Origin: UBA2030 sp049969475
Lineage (GTDB): Bacteria > Bacteroidota > Bacteroidia > Bacteroidales > TTA-H9
Assembly: GCA_049969475.1 (NCBI GenBank)
Contig: JBMFOU010000001.1
Coordinates: forward strand, 1-64,000
Direction: 5' to 3'
Length of the DNA stretch: 64,000 bases
This document shows, piece after piece, positions 44,859 through 53,808 of this stretch; the first letter of the stretch is position 1, and every line of letters starts with the position of its first letter. A program made the position numbers and the translations under genes. The notes under the pieces are model-generated. The model had not been told where the DNA came from. It saw only the letters and a program-made list of their open reading frames with translations, and did no database searches.

Positions 44859-45503
44859 TTATTCGTTAGCTAAAGGTTTTTGTATCATTCCTATAACCCT
44901 TTTAATGGCCTGCAGGTAGTTGATGTTCTCAACTCCTTCAAGCTTAAGGTCGCTAATGGTTTTTAGAATATCGTCCACCTCGGTGGATTCGGAGCTTACG
45001 GTAACCACTCTGGCTCCGTTAATTAATACCACAGCGTATTCGCAAATGGTGTCGTTTACCATATACCCGAAGCGTTGCTTGTGTACCCTGACGGCTGCAA
45101 GATCAGGGTGTGCATAAATGAGTTGCATAAATTCCTCGAAGGTGTATTCTTCCTGGTTGAGCTGGGGTAGGCTAACCTGAAAGGCCGGGAAAACTTCTTT
45201 GCGGATTTCTTCTGCTTTCATGGGAAACTCGCCTTTCATCAGCGGATTCCATTGCTCGAGTCCCTGATAGGTTTGCACCAGGGTTTTAATGTCCATTTTG
45301 CCGTCGCGAATCTTGGTGTTGTTAATATCATTGGTGCGCGAGATAATGTAAATCTCGTCGGAATGCCGTTCCCATACCTTTTCGGGGACAGGAACCGATA
45401 GGCGGCTCATGCGGTAGTGTGCCAGGTCGAAATTCTGGCCAAAAGAGCGATATTCGAATCTGGGCTTGGAAATTTTACCGATTTCAAGTTTTTCTTCTGA
45501 CAT
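44859..45503 (-). CDS. Uncharacterised protein, possibly a diverged CYTH-like domain
   Basis: 214 residues, no signal peptide or helix. Not recognised with certainty. It contains FEYRSFG near residue 16, a block EIYIISRTNDINNTKIRDGKMDIKTL (about 50-75) and a later run VRVHKQRFGYMVNDTICEYAVVLINGARVVTVSSEST (about 133-170). The alternating basic/acidic strands, the lysine/arginine pair and the acidic CEYAVV strand resemble the layout of CYTH domains, but ExExK is absent. It sits four bases before the true CYTH gene, hinting at a joint function. Confidence 0.65.
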   Translation of the reverse strand: MSEEKLEIGKISKPRFEYRSFGQNFDLAHYRMSRLSVPVPEKVWERHSDEIYIISRTNDINNTKIRDGKMDIKTLVQTYQGLEQWNPLMKGEFPMKAEEIRKEVFPAFQVSLPQLNQEEYTFEEFMQLIYAHPDLAAVRVHKQRFGYMVNDTICEYAVVLINGARVVTVSSESTEVDDILKTISDLKLEGVENINYLQAIKRVIGMIQKPLANE

Positions 45504-45628
45504 ATCAAACGGTTTATTTAGATTTTGCTTCTTGATTTTTTTGTTGAGATGAATGCATTGTTAAAGTGGCTTAGTAACATGTAGATCAATTACTTAATGG
45601 TAATGACTGGAGACAAGCTACAGTTGAT

Positions 45629-48106
45629 TCATTTTTTTCTTTTGGGAAGTGTGGCGGCATTATTATTCGAAGTGCCCCGGGTTACCTCAGTAAAGATAAA
45701 GAAGTTGTCGCTGCCATCGGGCTTACGACCATACGACTGGTTCTCGGCCAGAGCCGGAAAACTCACTTCATCAATCACTTTTCCATCGGGATTCTCTAGC
45801 CAAACAATTTCTCCATTGCTACTCAGGCCAAAGGCGCTGGCAGATCCATCGTCAGTTACAATCACATAGAATCCTTTAGGAGGTATGACAGCTCCATCGG
45901 GGAATTCTTTTTTGGGCTTAGATCCGCTTTGTCCACCAGCATCATATATTTTCCATCCTACCAGTTCAATTTCCTGGTCGGTAGGGTTGTATATTTCCAC
46001 CCAATCCGGATCAGTTGCAGTTCCTCTGGAGTATATCTCATTGATTTTTAAAGAAGTTGTAGGAGGTGTATTGTTTTGATTGGCGGATCCAGGCGTAACC
46101 ACATTCAGAATGGTCAGGTTTTCGCTGCCATCGGGTAGGCGGCCATAGCTGGTGTTTACCTCCAGGGCAGGGAACACCACATCGTCGGCCACGGTTCCGT
46201 CCGGTTTTTCGAGCCAAACTTCCTCTCCACTGCTGCTCAGGCCAAAGCCTGAGGCTGTTCCATCATCAACAGTTATTACATAAAAAGCGCCTGGAGCCAG
46301 GCTGGTTCCGGCCGGAAATTCTTTTTTGGGCTTGGTTCCGGTTTGCCCACCGTTGTCATAAATTTTCCAACCATCCAGGCTCACTGTACCTTCACCGGCA
46401 TTGTAAATTTCAATCCAGTCGGGATTGGTGGCGTCGCCCCTGCTATATATCTCATTGATCTTGAGATTTGCTGGAGGCTGAGGCGTGGAGTTGTCGTTAG
46501 GTTTCCCCCTGGTCACCACAAGGAATATTTGCAGATTATTGCTTCCGTCAGGGTAACGACCATAAGAGGTGTTTACATCGAGGGCGGGGAAATTTACTTC
46601 GTCCTTCACAGTGCCATTTGGGTCTTCGAGCCACACGGTTTCGCCACTACTGCTCAAACCAAATCCAGCGGTTGATCCATCGTCAACAACAATCACATAA
46701 AATTCTCCGGCAGCCAGGGTGATACCTGTCGGAAATTCCATTTTGGGTTTGGCGCCACTTTGGCCACCTACATCAAAAATTTTCCAGCCATCCAGTGAGG
46801 CACTTTCTGTACCGGCATTGTAAATCTCAATCCAGTCGGGGTTAGTGGCGTCGCCCCTCGAGTATATCTCGTTGATTTTGAAATTTCCAACAGTGGCTAC
46901 GCTGTTTTGGTTGGCCGAGCCGGGTGTAAGGCTGTTAAATATCTGTAGGTTGTTGCTGCCATCAGGCAGGCGACCATAGGAAGTATTGGGTTCGAGAGCG
47001 GGAATAACAATTTCATCCACCACAGTTCCATCGGGCCCTTCCAACCAAATGGTTTCACCGGTACTGCTCAAACCAAAGCCTGAGGCTGTTCCATCATCCA
47101 CGGTGATTACGTAAAAACCTCCTGCAGCAATCGTGGCACCTGCCGGGAATTCCTTTTTGGGCTTGGCTCCGGTATGGCCTCCTTCGTCGAATATCTTCCA
47201 ACCTGCCAGTGCAACTTCGGAAGTGCCCGGATTATAGATTTCTACCCAATCGGGGTTGGTGGCATCGCCACGGGTATATATTTCATTGATTTTTAGCACT
47301 GTAGTAGTGCCTCCTGGTGCATTGGCCGACCCACGGGTTATAGTGTTGAGGAGCTGAAGAGTAGGTGCACCATCGGGATAACGACCGTAACTCTGGGTGG
47401 TTTCCATGGCAGGAAATTCAACTTCATCAATAACGTTTCCTTTGGCATTTTCCAGCCAAACCTTTTCACCTCCACTGCTCAGACCAAAACCACTCTCGGT
47501 ACCATCATCTACTACAATCACAAAGAATCCTTTGGGCGGAATGATAGCCCCCTCGGGTATCACTTTTTTCGGTTTGGTGCCAGACTGTCCTCCGGCATCA
47601 TAGATTTTATACCCCGAGATATTGGCTTCCGCGTCGCTGGCATTGTATAGCTCAACCCAATCGGGGTCAGAAGTGGTTCCGCGGGAATACACTTCGTTGA
47701 TAAGAACCACTGGAGCTCCAATGGTGAGCGATGCAGGCTGAGCCGGTGCTCCTGAAGGAAAGCGGGTAATCATCTTGCCCGTATTTTCAGCTTCGATGTA
47801 GTAAAAAATGGTTGTGTTCTCGGCTTGTCCAGGGATTTCACCAAAATAGACGTTTTCTCCCTGTTTCTGCATGATAACTTTCTGAAATTGTCCATCTTCC
47901 ACCTTGTAGAATAGGCGTACTTCCTGAATGCCAACATTATCAGTAACTTTTGCGCTTACTGCGATGGCCTGGCCTCCTGCAGGCGACTGGGGTGTCAGTG
48001 CTACATCAGAAATAGACGGTGGCCCCTGGAACACTTCATCCTTTACACAACTTGTGAAGGTTCCTAATAGGGCGATGATAAAAACTAGAAATATTTTTTT
48101 GCTCAT
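45629..48106 (-). CDS. Lipoprotein with five tandem lamin-tail domains
   Basis: 825 residues. Signal peptide with lipobox (LLGTFTSC-VKD, Cys20). An Ig-like domain (about 30-125: ISDVALTPQSPAGGQAIAVSA) is followed by five lamin-tail domains of about 130 residues each, every one starting with a KINEIYSRG-type strand and carrying DWVEIYN, KPKKEFP, FYVIVVDDG, FGLSSSGE and SYGRLPDGS. Lamin-tail domains occur in bacterial surface proteins, often with nucleases or phosphatases. Strong similarity among repeats suggests recent duplication. Gene lies 26 bases after the porin gene. Confidence 0.9.
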   Translation of the reverse strand: MSKKIFLVFIIALLGTFTSCVKDEVFQGPPSISDVALTPQSPAGGQAIAVSAKVTDNVGIQEVRLFYKVEDGQFQKVIMQKQGENVYFGEIPGQAENTTIFYYIEAENTGKMITRFPSGAPAQPASLTIGAPVVLINEVYSRGTTSDPDWVELYNASDAEANISGYKIYDAGGQSGTKPKKVIPEGAIIPPKGFFVIVVDDGTESGFGLSSGGEKVWLENAKGNVIDEVEFPAMETTQSYGRYPDGAPTLQLLNTITRGSANAPGGTTTVLKINEIYTRGDATNPDWVEIYNPGTSEVALAGWKIFDEGGHTGAKPKKEFPAGATIAAGGFYVITVDDGTASGFGLSSTGETIWLEGPDGTVVDEIVIPALEPNTSYGRLPDGSNNLQIFNSLTPGSANQNSVATVGNFKINEIYSRGDATNPDWIEIYNAGTESASLDGWKIFDVGGQSGAKPKMEFPTGITLAAGEFYVIVVDDGSTAGFGLSSSGETVWLEDPNGTVKDEVNFPALDVNTSYGRYPDGSNNLQIFLVVTRGKPNDNSTPQPPANLKINEIYSRGDATNPDWIEIYNAGEGTVSLDGWKIYDNGGQTGTKPKKEFPAGTSLAPGAFYVITVDDGTASGFGLSSSGEEVWLEKPDGTVADDVVFPALEVNTSYGRLPDGSENLTILNVVTPGSANQNNTPPTTSLKINEIYSRGTATDPDWVEIYNPTDQEIELVGWKIYDAGGQSGSKPKKEFPDGAVIPPKGFYVIVTDDGSASAFGLSSNGEIVWLENPDGKVIDEVSFPALAENQSYGRKPDGSDNFFIFTEVTRGTSNNNAATLPKRKK

Positions 48107-48132
48107 GATATGGGGATTTTGGGGTTTTCGGA

Positions 48133-49503
48133 TTAGAAATCAATTTCAAAACGAACGGAAAATATAGAGAAATCGTCGCCGGCTTTGCCTTCTGCATCTA
48201 CTACCAGTGCAGGATTTGTGGTAAGCTGTCCATTGGCATCATACCCAACGAAAAGCTTTCCTTTACCATTGGCATAGCGGTCGTGGTTTACGTATGAATA
48301 GTTGAACATAATTTTAACGGCCTCGTTGGCATAAAAGTTAATTCCGGCAGTATATCCTTCAGCAGCCCCACCCATGATTCCGTCCATACGTGAGTTGAGG
48401 TCAATCATATCGTAACGCAAAGCCAATTCAATATCGCCCCAGGTACGGCCCCTACCCGGCTGAGTAAATTCAGCCTCTGCTTTATTGTAACGATATTTCC
48501 CTCCAAAGAGCATACAGGAACCCATAACATACATACCCTGAAATTTTTCTGTTGGTAAGTTATTAAGACGGTGCACATCTGCCTTCATATACTCCCCTTG
48601 AAGCCTGAAGTTTTTGTAATAACCGGCAAGCTCAAATCCACTTAGCAAGGTATAATCTACATGGGTAATCTCGTCTGTGTCCAGATATTTTTTCCGGTTA
48701 ATGCTTGTGAGCGAACGTGTACTGTAACGGAAGGTACCGGGTGTGGCAGCATCGGTGGTAGGCGTACGATATGAAGCTGCAGCTCCCAGATGAATACCTC
48801 CATCTCTTGCTCCCCACAAGGGCATCAAGACCATTTTTCCTGTGAAAGAATGCCCTTCATCGACGCCCAAGTCTTTGTTGTTATTCAATGAATTGGTGCG
48901 TTCTTCAAGTCCTCCAATATCTTGAAAATGAATACCACCTACTAAAAACAACCATTTGTAATTGTACATAGCAGCCATTCCCAGGTGTCTTGAAGGGGCA
49001 AACGCGTTAACAGCCATAGGCCGTTCGAGGAAAGTGAGATAACGCGAGGTAGTAGTGGCTTCCATCGAAAAGCCTTCCTTGAAATTTCCTGCTTTTATTC
49101 CCAGGTTTTCTTTAGGCATGTACATAAGGTAAGCATCTTTTATTTCGAGCTCCGAATTCGCAAAATCGAGGTCGAGCTCGCCGTACCATTTTTGGGAGAT
49201 GATAGTTTTCATAGCGAAGCGGGCTCTGCGCAGGGCTACACCATTGCCAATGGGGTTGTAGGTGTCTTTCGAAAATATAGCTCCATCAGCCTGAATACGC
49301 GTGTCGAACCATATTTTCTGCTGTTGATCAGCACTCTCGAAAACCAGCGTGCCCCCCCTTCTTTCTGCAAGTAAAGGCACTCTGTCGACAGCTACGCCAT
49401 ATTGGTTGTAGCGAACCTCATCGCTATGGGTCTGAGCCCAAAGCGGCAGCCAAAAAGCTATGCTTGAAGTGACAAGAATAATTTGTTTAATTTTTTGATT
49501 CAT
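48133..49503 (-). CDS. OprO/OprP-type phosphate-selective porin
   Basis: 456 residues. Signal peptide ending LPLWAQ. The mature part has alternating beta strands with many aromatic ends: FDTRIQADGAIFSKDTYN, LRRARFAMKTIISQKWYGELDLDFA, DAYLMYMP, GNFKEGFSMEATTTSRYLTFLERP and a terminal FSVRFEIDF ending in phenylalanine. These are marks of the porin O/P family, anion- or phosphate-selective outer-membrane channels. It lies 12 bases after the PiT gene, so outer- and inner-membrane transport are probably co-transcribed. Confidence 0.9.
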   Translation of the reverse strand: MNQKIKQIILVTSSIAFWLPLWAQTHSDEVRYNQYGVAVDRVPLLAERRGGTLVFESADQQQKIWFDTRIQADGAIFSKDTYNPIGNGVALRRARFAMKTIISQKWYGELDLDFANSELEIKDAYLMYMPKENLGIKAGNFKEGFSMEATTTSRYLTFLERPMAVNAFAPSRHLGMAAMYNYKWLFLVGGIHFQDIGGLEERTNSLNNNKDLGVDEGHSFTGKMVLMPLWGARDGGIHLGAAASYRTPTTDAATPGTFRYSTRSLTSINRKKYLDTDEITHVDYTLLSGFELAGYYKNFRLQGEYMKADVHRLNNLPTEKFQGMYVMGSCMLFGGKYRYNKAEAEFTQPGRGRTWGDIELALRYDMIDLNSRMDGIMGGAAEGYTAGINFYANEAVKIMFNYSYVNHDRYANGKGKLFVGYDANGQLTTNPALVVDAEGKAGDDFSIFSVRFEIDF

Positions 49504-49515
49504 AAATGTTTTATT

Positions 49516-51273
49516 TTAAAGGTTAGTGAAAAATTGGTTCAAATTTTCGGCAGAAGCAAGGTTAAGGCGTTTGCGAAGGCGATAGCGAGCCGTTTCTACG
49601 CTTTTGGGCGTGATGTTGAGCAGGGCAGAAATTTCTTTATTACTAAGGTTGAGCCTAAGAAGGGTTGCCAGCCTTTTCTCTTGTTCGGTGAGATCGGGAT
49701 ACAGTGTTTCGAGTTTGTGTATGAAATCCTGATGAGCCGCCTCAGCCCGTGAGAAAAAAGTTTCCATTTCCTGCCTAAAACTCATTCTTTGCCCGATCAA
49801 ATGGCTGAGATTGCGGAGCTCGGCAGCGGTATTTTCATCTGTTGTGTGCTGGCGCAGAGCGTCAATTTTTTCTTTCAAATCTCCCAGATAGTTCCATTGT
49901 TCAGCCAGATTCATGGCCATTTGAGCGATTTCGCGTTGCTGAAATTCGAGTTTCGAGGCCAGTATTTTATTTTCCAGCTGGATAGATTGGTTTTCAAGTT
50001 CATTCAACTTTTGCCGGGTAAGATGAAGTTGGTTTTCTTTTTGTAGGATTTCATTCTCCGCTTTCAGTTTCAGGCGATTCTGGCGGATGCCATAAGCGAT
50101 GATGATAGCCATTACTCCGAGGCTCAACACCAAAAGAGTGGGCAAAACAAGGTTGAGGGTTTGTAAGGTGCTTCCGGCCGCTTTACTTATCTCGCTGGTT
50201 ATTTCAGGATTTTCCAGGGGATGCGTATGGTGTTGACTTACCTTTATGGTAAAAACATTCTGAACAAAGAAAAGGCTAATAAAAGTAATCAGCCCTGCCA
50301 ACAAAGGGGTTATTATCCATCCGGCCATGATTTTTGCCACCATGTTGAGCTGGATTTCTTGACTACCCTTTACCAGCCCTATGCCAATGACGGCTCCTAC
50401 TACTACCTGTGTGCTGGAAACCGGAACCAGGGGGATGGGTGGTAGGCCCAGACTGCTGATAAAGGTTGAAAGAGAGGAACTTGAAAAGATAAACAGTACC
50501 AAAGCCTGCGACAATACCACGCCGATAGCAGCCTCGGGTGAGAGGGCCAGAATGCCATTACCCACGGTTTCCATAACCTTATGGCTGTATGTAAAAATGC
50601 CTGCGGCAATCGCCAAACCTCCAAGTAAGAAGAGCAATTGCGTTCCGTCGAGTGTGAATAATCCAAAGTCCAGTAACAGTGCGGGTGCCGAAGGAACAAA
50701 AACGCCTATTACATTTCCTATGTTGTTAGCTCCTAGGCTGTAGGCTCCAAATGCGCCGGCCAGTATGAGTGCCAGCCGGATATATGAATCGAGGATGATG
50801 ATATGAATACCTGATCTAATTAGCCATCGTTTTGTCAGAATGAAAAGGATAGCAGAGAAAAGGGCGCCTAATACCGGACCACTCACCCAGGTTGCTGCTA
50901 TTTTTAGGAGAATTGAAAAATTGGCTGGCTTTCCTGTAAAAAAAGCCCAACCCAGAATGGCTCCAACAATAGCCTGAGAAGTGGAAACGGGTAAACCTCT
51001 ATGGGTCATGGCGGTAACGGTAAGGGCTGCACATAGGGCCACTGTAAAAGCCCCACCTAAAGCATCGATCCTGCTAAGGTCACTTAAAGTCTGAGCGGCA
51101 CCTCTTCCTTGCAGCAATGCCCCGGCAATAACAAACATACTGGCAATCCAGGCGGCTTTTCTGAAGCGAACCATGCCCGAGCCTACAGCCGTGCCAAAAA
51201 CATTGGCTGCATCGTTGGCCCCTAGCGACCATCCAAGAAATAAACCGCTGGTCAGTGCCAATATAAAAAACAT
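49516..51273 (-). CDS. PiT-family phosphate permease fused to a coiled coil and LuxR-type DNA-binding domain
   Basis: 585 residues. Residues 1-345 are a PiT permease: GWSLGANDAANVFGTAVGSG and the second-half SLGANNIGNVIGVF, with STSQAIVGAILGW and SSTQVVVGAVIGIGLVKG. After a short outside segment with HHTHP, an additional helix (about 375-395, LVLPTLLVLSLGVMAIIIAY) leads into a coiled coil (about 398-460) and a C-terminal helix-turn-helix at about 528-573 (LTEQEKRLATLLRLNLSNKEISALL, KSVETARYRLRKRL), like the C-terminal modules of Bacteroidota TPR-type regulators. PiT proteins usually end after the permease. The fusion suggests a transporter that also senses or regulates. Confidence 0.9.
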   Translation of the reverse strand: MFFILALTSGLFLGWSLGANDAANVFGTAVGSGMVRFRKAAWIASMFVIAGALLQGRGAAQTLSDLSRIDALGGAFTVALCAALTVTAMTHRGLPVSTSQAIVGAILGWAFFTGKPANFSILLKIAATWVSGPVLGALFSAILFILTKRWLIRSGIHIIILDSYIRLALILAGAFGAYSLGANNIGNVIGVFVPSAPALLLDFGLFTLDGTQLLFLLGGLAIAAGIFTYSHKVMETVGNGILALSPEAAIGVVLSQALVLFIFSSSSLSTFISSLGLPPIPLVPVSSTQVVVGAVIGIGLVKGSQEIQLNMVAKIMAGWIITPLLAGLITFISLFFVQNVFTIKVSQHHTHPLENPEITSEISKAAGSTLQTLNLVLPTLLVLSLGVMAIIIAYGIRQNRLKLKAENEILQKENQLHLTRQKLNELENQSIQLENKILASKLEFQQREIAQMAMNLAEQWNYLGDLKEKIDALRQHTTDENTAAELRNLSHLIGQRMSFRQEMETFFSRAEAAHQDFIHKLETLYPDLTEQEKRLATLLRLNLSNKEISALLNITPKSVETARYRLRKRLNLASAENLNQFFTNL

Positions 51274-51278
51274 AGATC

Positions 51279-51926
51279 CTATATTGTCCGTTTGATGGCC
51301 ATAATAGAAAGGGTGTCAGCCACACGCTGGGCCGCATCCGATAAATTCTCAATATGAAGGGTAAAGTATCTCAAATGAAATTTTTCACTGAGCTTGATCT
51401 GAGGCATGTCGTGAAACACCCTGCGTTTGATACTGTCAGCCAATTTATCTGCTTCGTTTTCATAAAGATAAACTTTGTGAAGTTTTTCTTTTACGATCTC
51501 TGGGTGTTTAAACCAGGCCCGGGCTGCGGGTACCACCGATTCAATGGCAGCTACCGATATCTCTGTCAATTTTAACAGGTCAGGATGCAATTCCTCGGGA
51601 ATAAAGGGAATTTCTACATCAAACTGGTATAAATTGGCTTTGGAAAGATCGATGATAGAATCGAGCTCTTCCAGCAGTTTCAAAATATCTCCTCTGAGCT
51701 GGGGCATCAGGCTGCGCTTGTAGAGAATGGTCTCAGCCTGTCGTTTTAGGTTGTCGGCTTCAGTCTCCAGGGAACTCAGCCGCTGAATATTCCCATTGAA
51801 CCGGGCCTGGTCTTTGGCCAGATAATTACCTACCCCTTCTCTGAAAATAATAGCCCCCTGCTCAATAGTATCCATGAAGGCATCTATCGTCTCAATGAGT
51901 TTTCTTGCCTGCTTGAGCTCAAACAT
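51279..51926 (-). CDS. DUF47/PhoU-like phosphate transport regulator
   Basis: 215 residues, all helical. IEQGAIIFREGVGNYLAKDQ, LSSLETEADNLKRQAETILY and YLYENEADKLADSIKRRVF are the repeated acidic helices of the PhoU/DUF47 fold that bind metals. Genes of this family stand next to PiT permeases and are thought to control or assist them. Here the PiT fusion gene starts five bases after its stop. First gene of the long series 51926-41214. Confidence 0.92.
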   Translation of the reverse strand: MFELKQARKLIETIDAFMDTIEQGAIIFREGVGNYLAKDQARFNGNIQRLSSLETEADNLKRQAETILYKRSLMPQLRGDILKLLEELDSIIDLSKANLYQFDVEIPFIPEELHPDLLKLTEISVAAIESVVPAARAWFKHPEIVKEKLHKVYLYENEADKLADSIKRRVFHDMPQIKLSEKFHLRYFTLHIENLSDAAQRVADTLSIMAIKRTI

Positions 51927-51951
51927 TACCGTAGATTTTATTTTAGGAGTA

Positions 51952-51959
51952 CAAACCTA
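51952..51959 (-). promoter_or_regulatory. -7 promoter element of the phosphate-related series
   Basis: Minus-strand TAGGTTTG matches TAnnTTTG, 25 bases before the DUF47 ATG. Confidence 0.45.
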
Positions 51960-52317
51960 CTTAAAAATTATCGGGCCTAACAGTTTGTGGTGAGATCCAT
52001 TCGGTGATATGTAGGGATTAAAGTAACGCTTTATGCATTGATGCACTGTATTATATTCTGTTTGTTGAAGGGTAAACGAATCGACTTTAAGTTCTGGGCC
52101 GTCAGCTTGGTTGTGTAATTGTAGGGACAAAGGACCTTTCTGTTTTAGCAAGTGAAGGGTTATTAAGTTGCATAAACCGATTTTCTGAGAAATTGCGATA
52201 TTCTATTTCGCAGCCAAGAAAGGGTTAATGAAAGGATAGCATTGAGAGGATCATGGGAGTTTGCTTTTAGTTGTTTTAAGTTAAAAGATGTAATTTCGCA
52301 AGAGAGCCTGATAAATT
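51960..52317. other. Divergent intergenic region
   Basis: About 360 bases between the phosphate series and mlaE with no gene recognised. TAATTTCG at 52291-52298 is an imperfect -7 element for mlaE. No PHO-box-like direct repeat stood out by eye. Confidence 0.4.
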
Positions 52318-53058
52318 ATGAGTCTGATTGAGAACCTGGGAGAATATGCCTTGCTGATGCGAAGAGTCCTCTCACGTCCCGAGCGGCATGGAGTGCTGCG
52401 CGAACGTTTTTTCGACGAAGTAATGGCCCTGGGCTTCGACTCCATGGGGTTGGTAGCCATAGTCAGTCTTTTCATGGGCGCCGTAGTTTCCATACAGACC
52501 GCATACAACATCGACAGCCCTCTGATACCCCTTACCATGGTAGGTTTCACCTCGAGGCAATCCATAATTCTTGAATTGTCCCCTACAGTCATTTCTCTTA
52601 TTCTGGCCGGAAAAGTGGGCTCACGCATTGCCTCCGAAATTGGCACCATGCGGGTTACCGAGCAGATCGATGCCCTCGAGATTATGGGGGTCAATTCGGC
52701 TGGTTTTCTCATACTTCCTAAAATCCTGGCTGCCTTGTTTTTCAACCCCATTCTAATAATACTCAGCATGGTAGTTAGCCTGGCCGGGGGGTGGTTGGTA
52801 GCGATTCTTACAGGATTATACACGGCTCACGATTATATTGCCGGGCTACGCCTCGATTTTGATGGTTTTACCGTGTTTTATGCATTGATCAAAACCCTGG
52901 TTTTTGCTTTTATTATTGCTTCCGTTGCGGGTTTTCATGGATATCGCATTAGCGGGGGAGCCCTGGATGTGGGTAAGGCCAGCACGCGGGCTGTAGTGCA
53001 CTCAAGCATTGCAATTATCCTTTTCAATCTCATCATCACCCAAATGCTGCTTACATGA
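52318..53058 (+). CDS. mlaE: MlaE-type phospholipid ABC transporter permease
   Basis: 246 residues with five to six helices. Family blocks: FFDEVMALGFDSMGLVAIVSLFMGAVVSIQTAYN, GFTSRQSIILELSPTVISLILAGKVGSRIASEIGTMRVTEQIDALE, and a C-terminal GALDVGKASTRAVVHSSIAIIL. It handles lipid transport between the membranes. Overlaps mlaF by four bases. The substrate-binding MCE protein (MlaD) is not next to it. Confidence 0.9.
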   Translation: MSLIENLGEYALLMRRVLSRPERHGVLRERFFDEVMALGFDSMGLVAIVSLFMGAVVSIQTAYNIDSPLIPLTMVGFTSRQSIILELSPTVISLILAGKVGSRIASEIGTMRVTEQIDALEIMGVNSAGFLILPKILAALFFNPILIILSMVVSLAGGWLVAILTGLYTAHDYIAGLRLDFDGFTVFYALIKTLVFAFIIASVAGFHGYRISGGALDVGKASTRAVVHSSIAIILFNLIITQMLLT

Positions 53059-53804
53059 TTGAGGTAGTGAACATTAGCAAAAGATTTGGTGAGAAAGAAG
53101 TTTTAAAAAATATCTCCCTAGCTTTCAATCCGGGGAGGGTGCATCAGGTGATTGGCCGGAGCGGTTCGGGTAAAACGGTGTTGATGAAGTGCATGGTGGG
53201 GCTTGAAGAGCTGAATGCGGGGGAGGTACGTTACGATGGACGTCTGTTTTCTGCCATGAGTCCATCGCAACGACGTGAAATACGTCGTGAAATGGGCATG
53301 CTTTTTCAGGGAGGTGCACTTTTCGATTTTATGGACGTGGGCCGCAATGTGGAATTTCCTTTATTGATGAATACTCATATGACGGCTGTTGAACGGCAGA
53401 AACGAGTGGCCTTTTGTCTCGAAAGGGTCAATCTGCCTAATACCCAACACCTAATGCCTTCAGAACTTAGTGGAGGCATGATCAAACGGGTAGCCATAGC
53501 ACGTGCCATTGCCCTAAATCCCCGTTACCTTTTCTGCGATGAGCCCAATTCTGGCCTTGATCCTCAAACCGCTCATCTCATAGATGGCCTCATTGCCGAA
53601 CTTACCCGCGAGTACAACATGATAACTGTGGTGAATACCCATGATATGAATTCAGTAATTGAAATAGGAGATGATATTTGCTTCATTCATCAGGGACAGC
53701 TTTGGTGGCGTGGAAGTCGTGATGAAATACTGAATACCGACAACCCCGAGCTCAATGCCTTTGTCTTTTCTACAGGTCTCACCAAACGACTCAAAAAGTT
53801 TTAA
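53055..53804 (+). CDS. mlaF: MlaF-type phospholipid ABC transporter ATPase
   Basis: 249 residues. Walker A GRSGSGKTVLMKC, Q-loop FQGGALFDFMDVGRNVEFPL, signature LSGGMIKRVAIARAIAL, Walker B RYLFCDEPNSGLDP and the switch histidine in VNTHDMNSV. The GGALFDSLT-like Q-loop and LNP signature are MlaF hallmarks. Partner of the mlaE permease. Confidence 0.92.
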   Translation: MIEVVNISKRFGEKEVLKNISLAFNPGRVHQVIGRSGSGKTVLMKCMVGLEELNAGEVRYDGRLFSAMSPSQRREIRREMGMLFQGGALFDFMDVGRNVEFPLLMNTHMTAVERQKRVAFCLERVNLPNTQHLMPSELSGGMIKRVAIARAIALNPRYLFCDEPNSGLDPQTAHLIDGLIAELTREYNMITVVNTHDMNSVIEIGDDICFIHQGQLWWRGSRDEILNTDNPELNAFVFSTGLTKRLKKF

Positions 53805-53808
53805 GGTA

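Noticed and set aside
51960..52317. PHO-box-like direct repeats upstream of the phosphate-related series
   Set aside because: Searched by eye; no convincing 11-base spaced repeats were found.
52281..52823. Minus-strand 180-residue frame opposite mlaE
   Set aside because: Antisense of a clear MlaE gene; low-complexity composition typical of a shadow frame.
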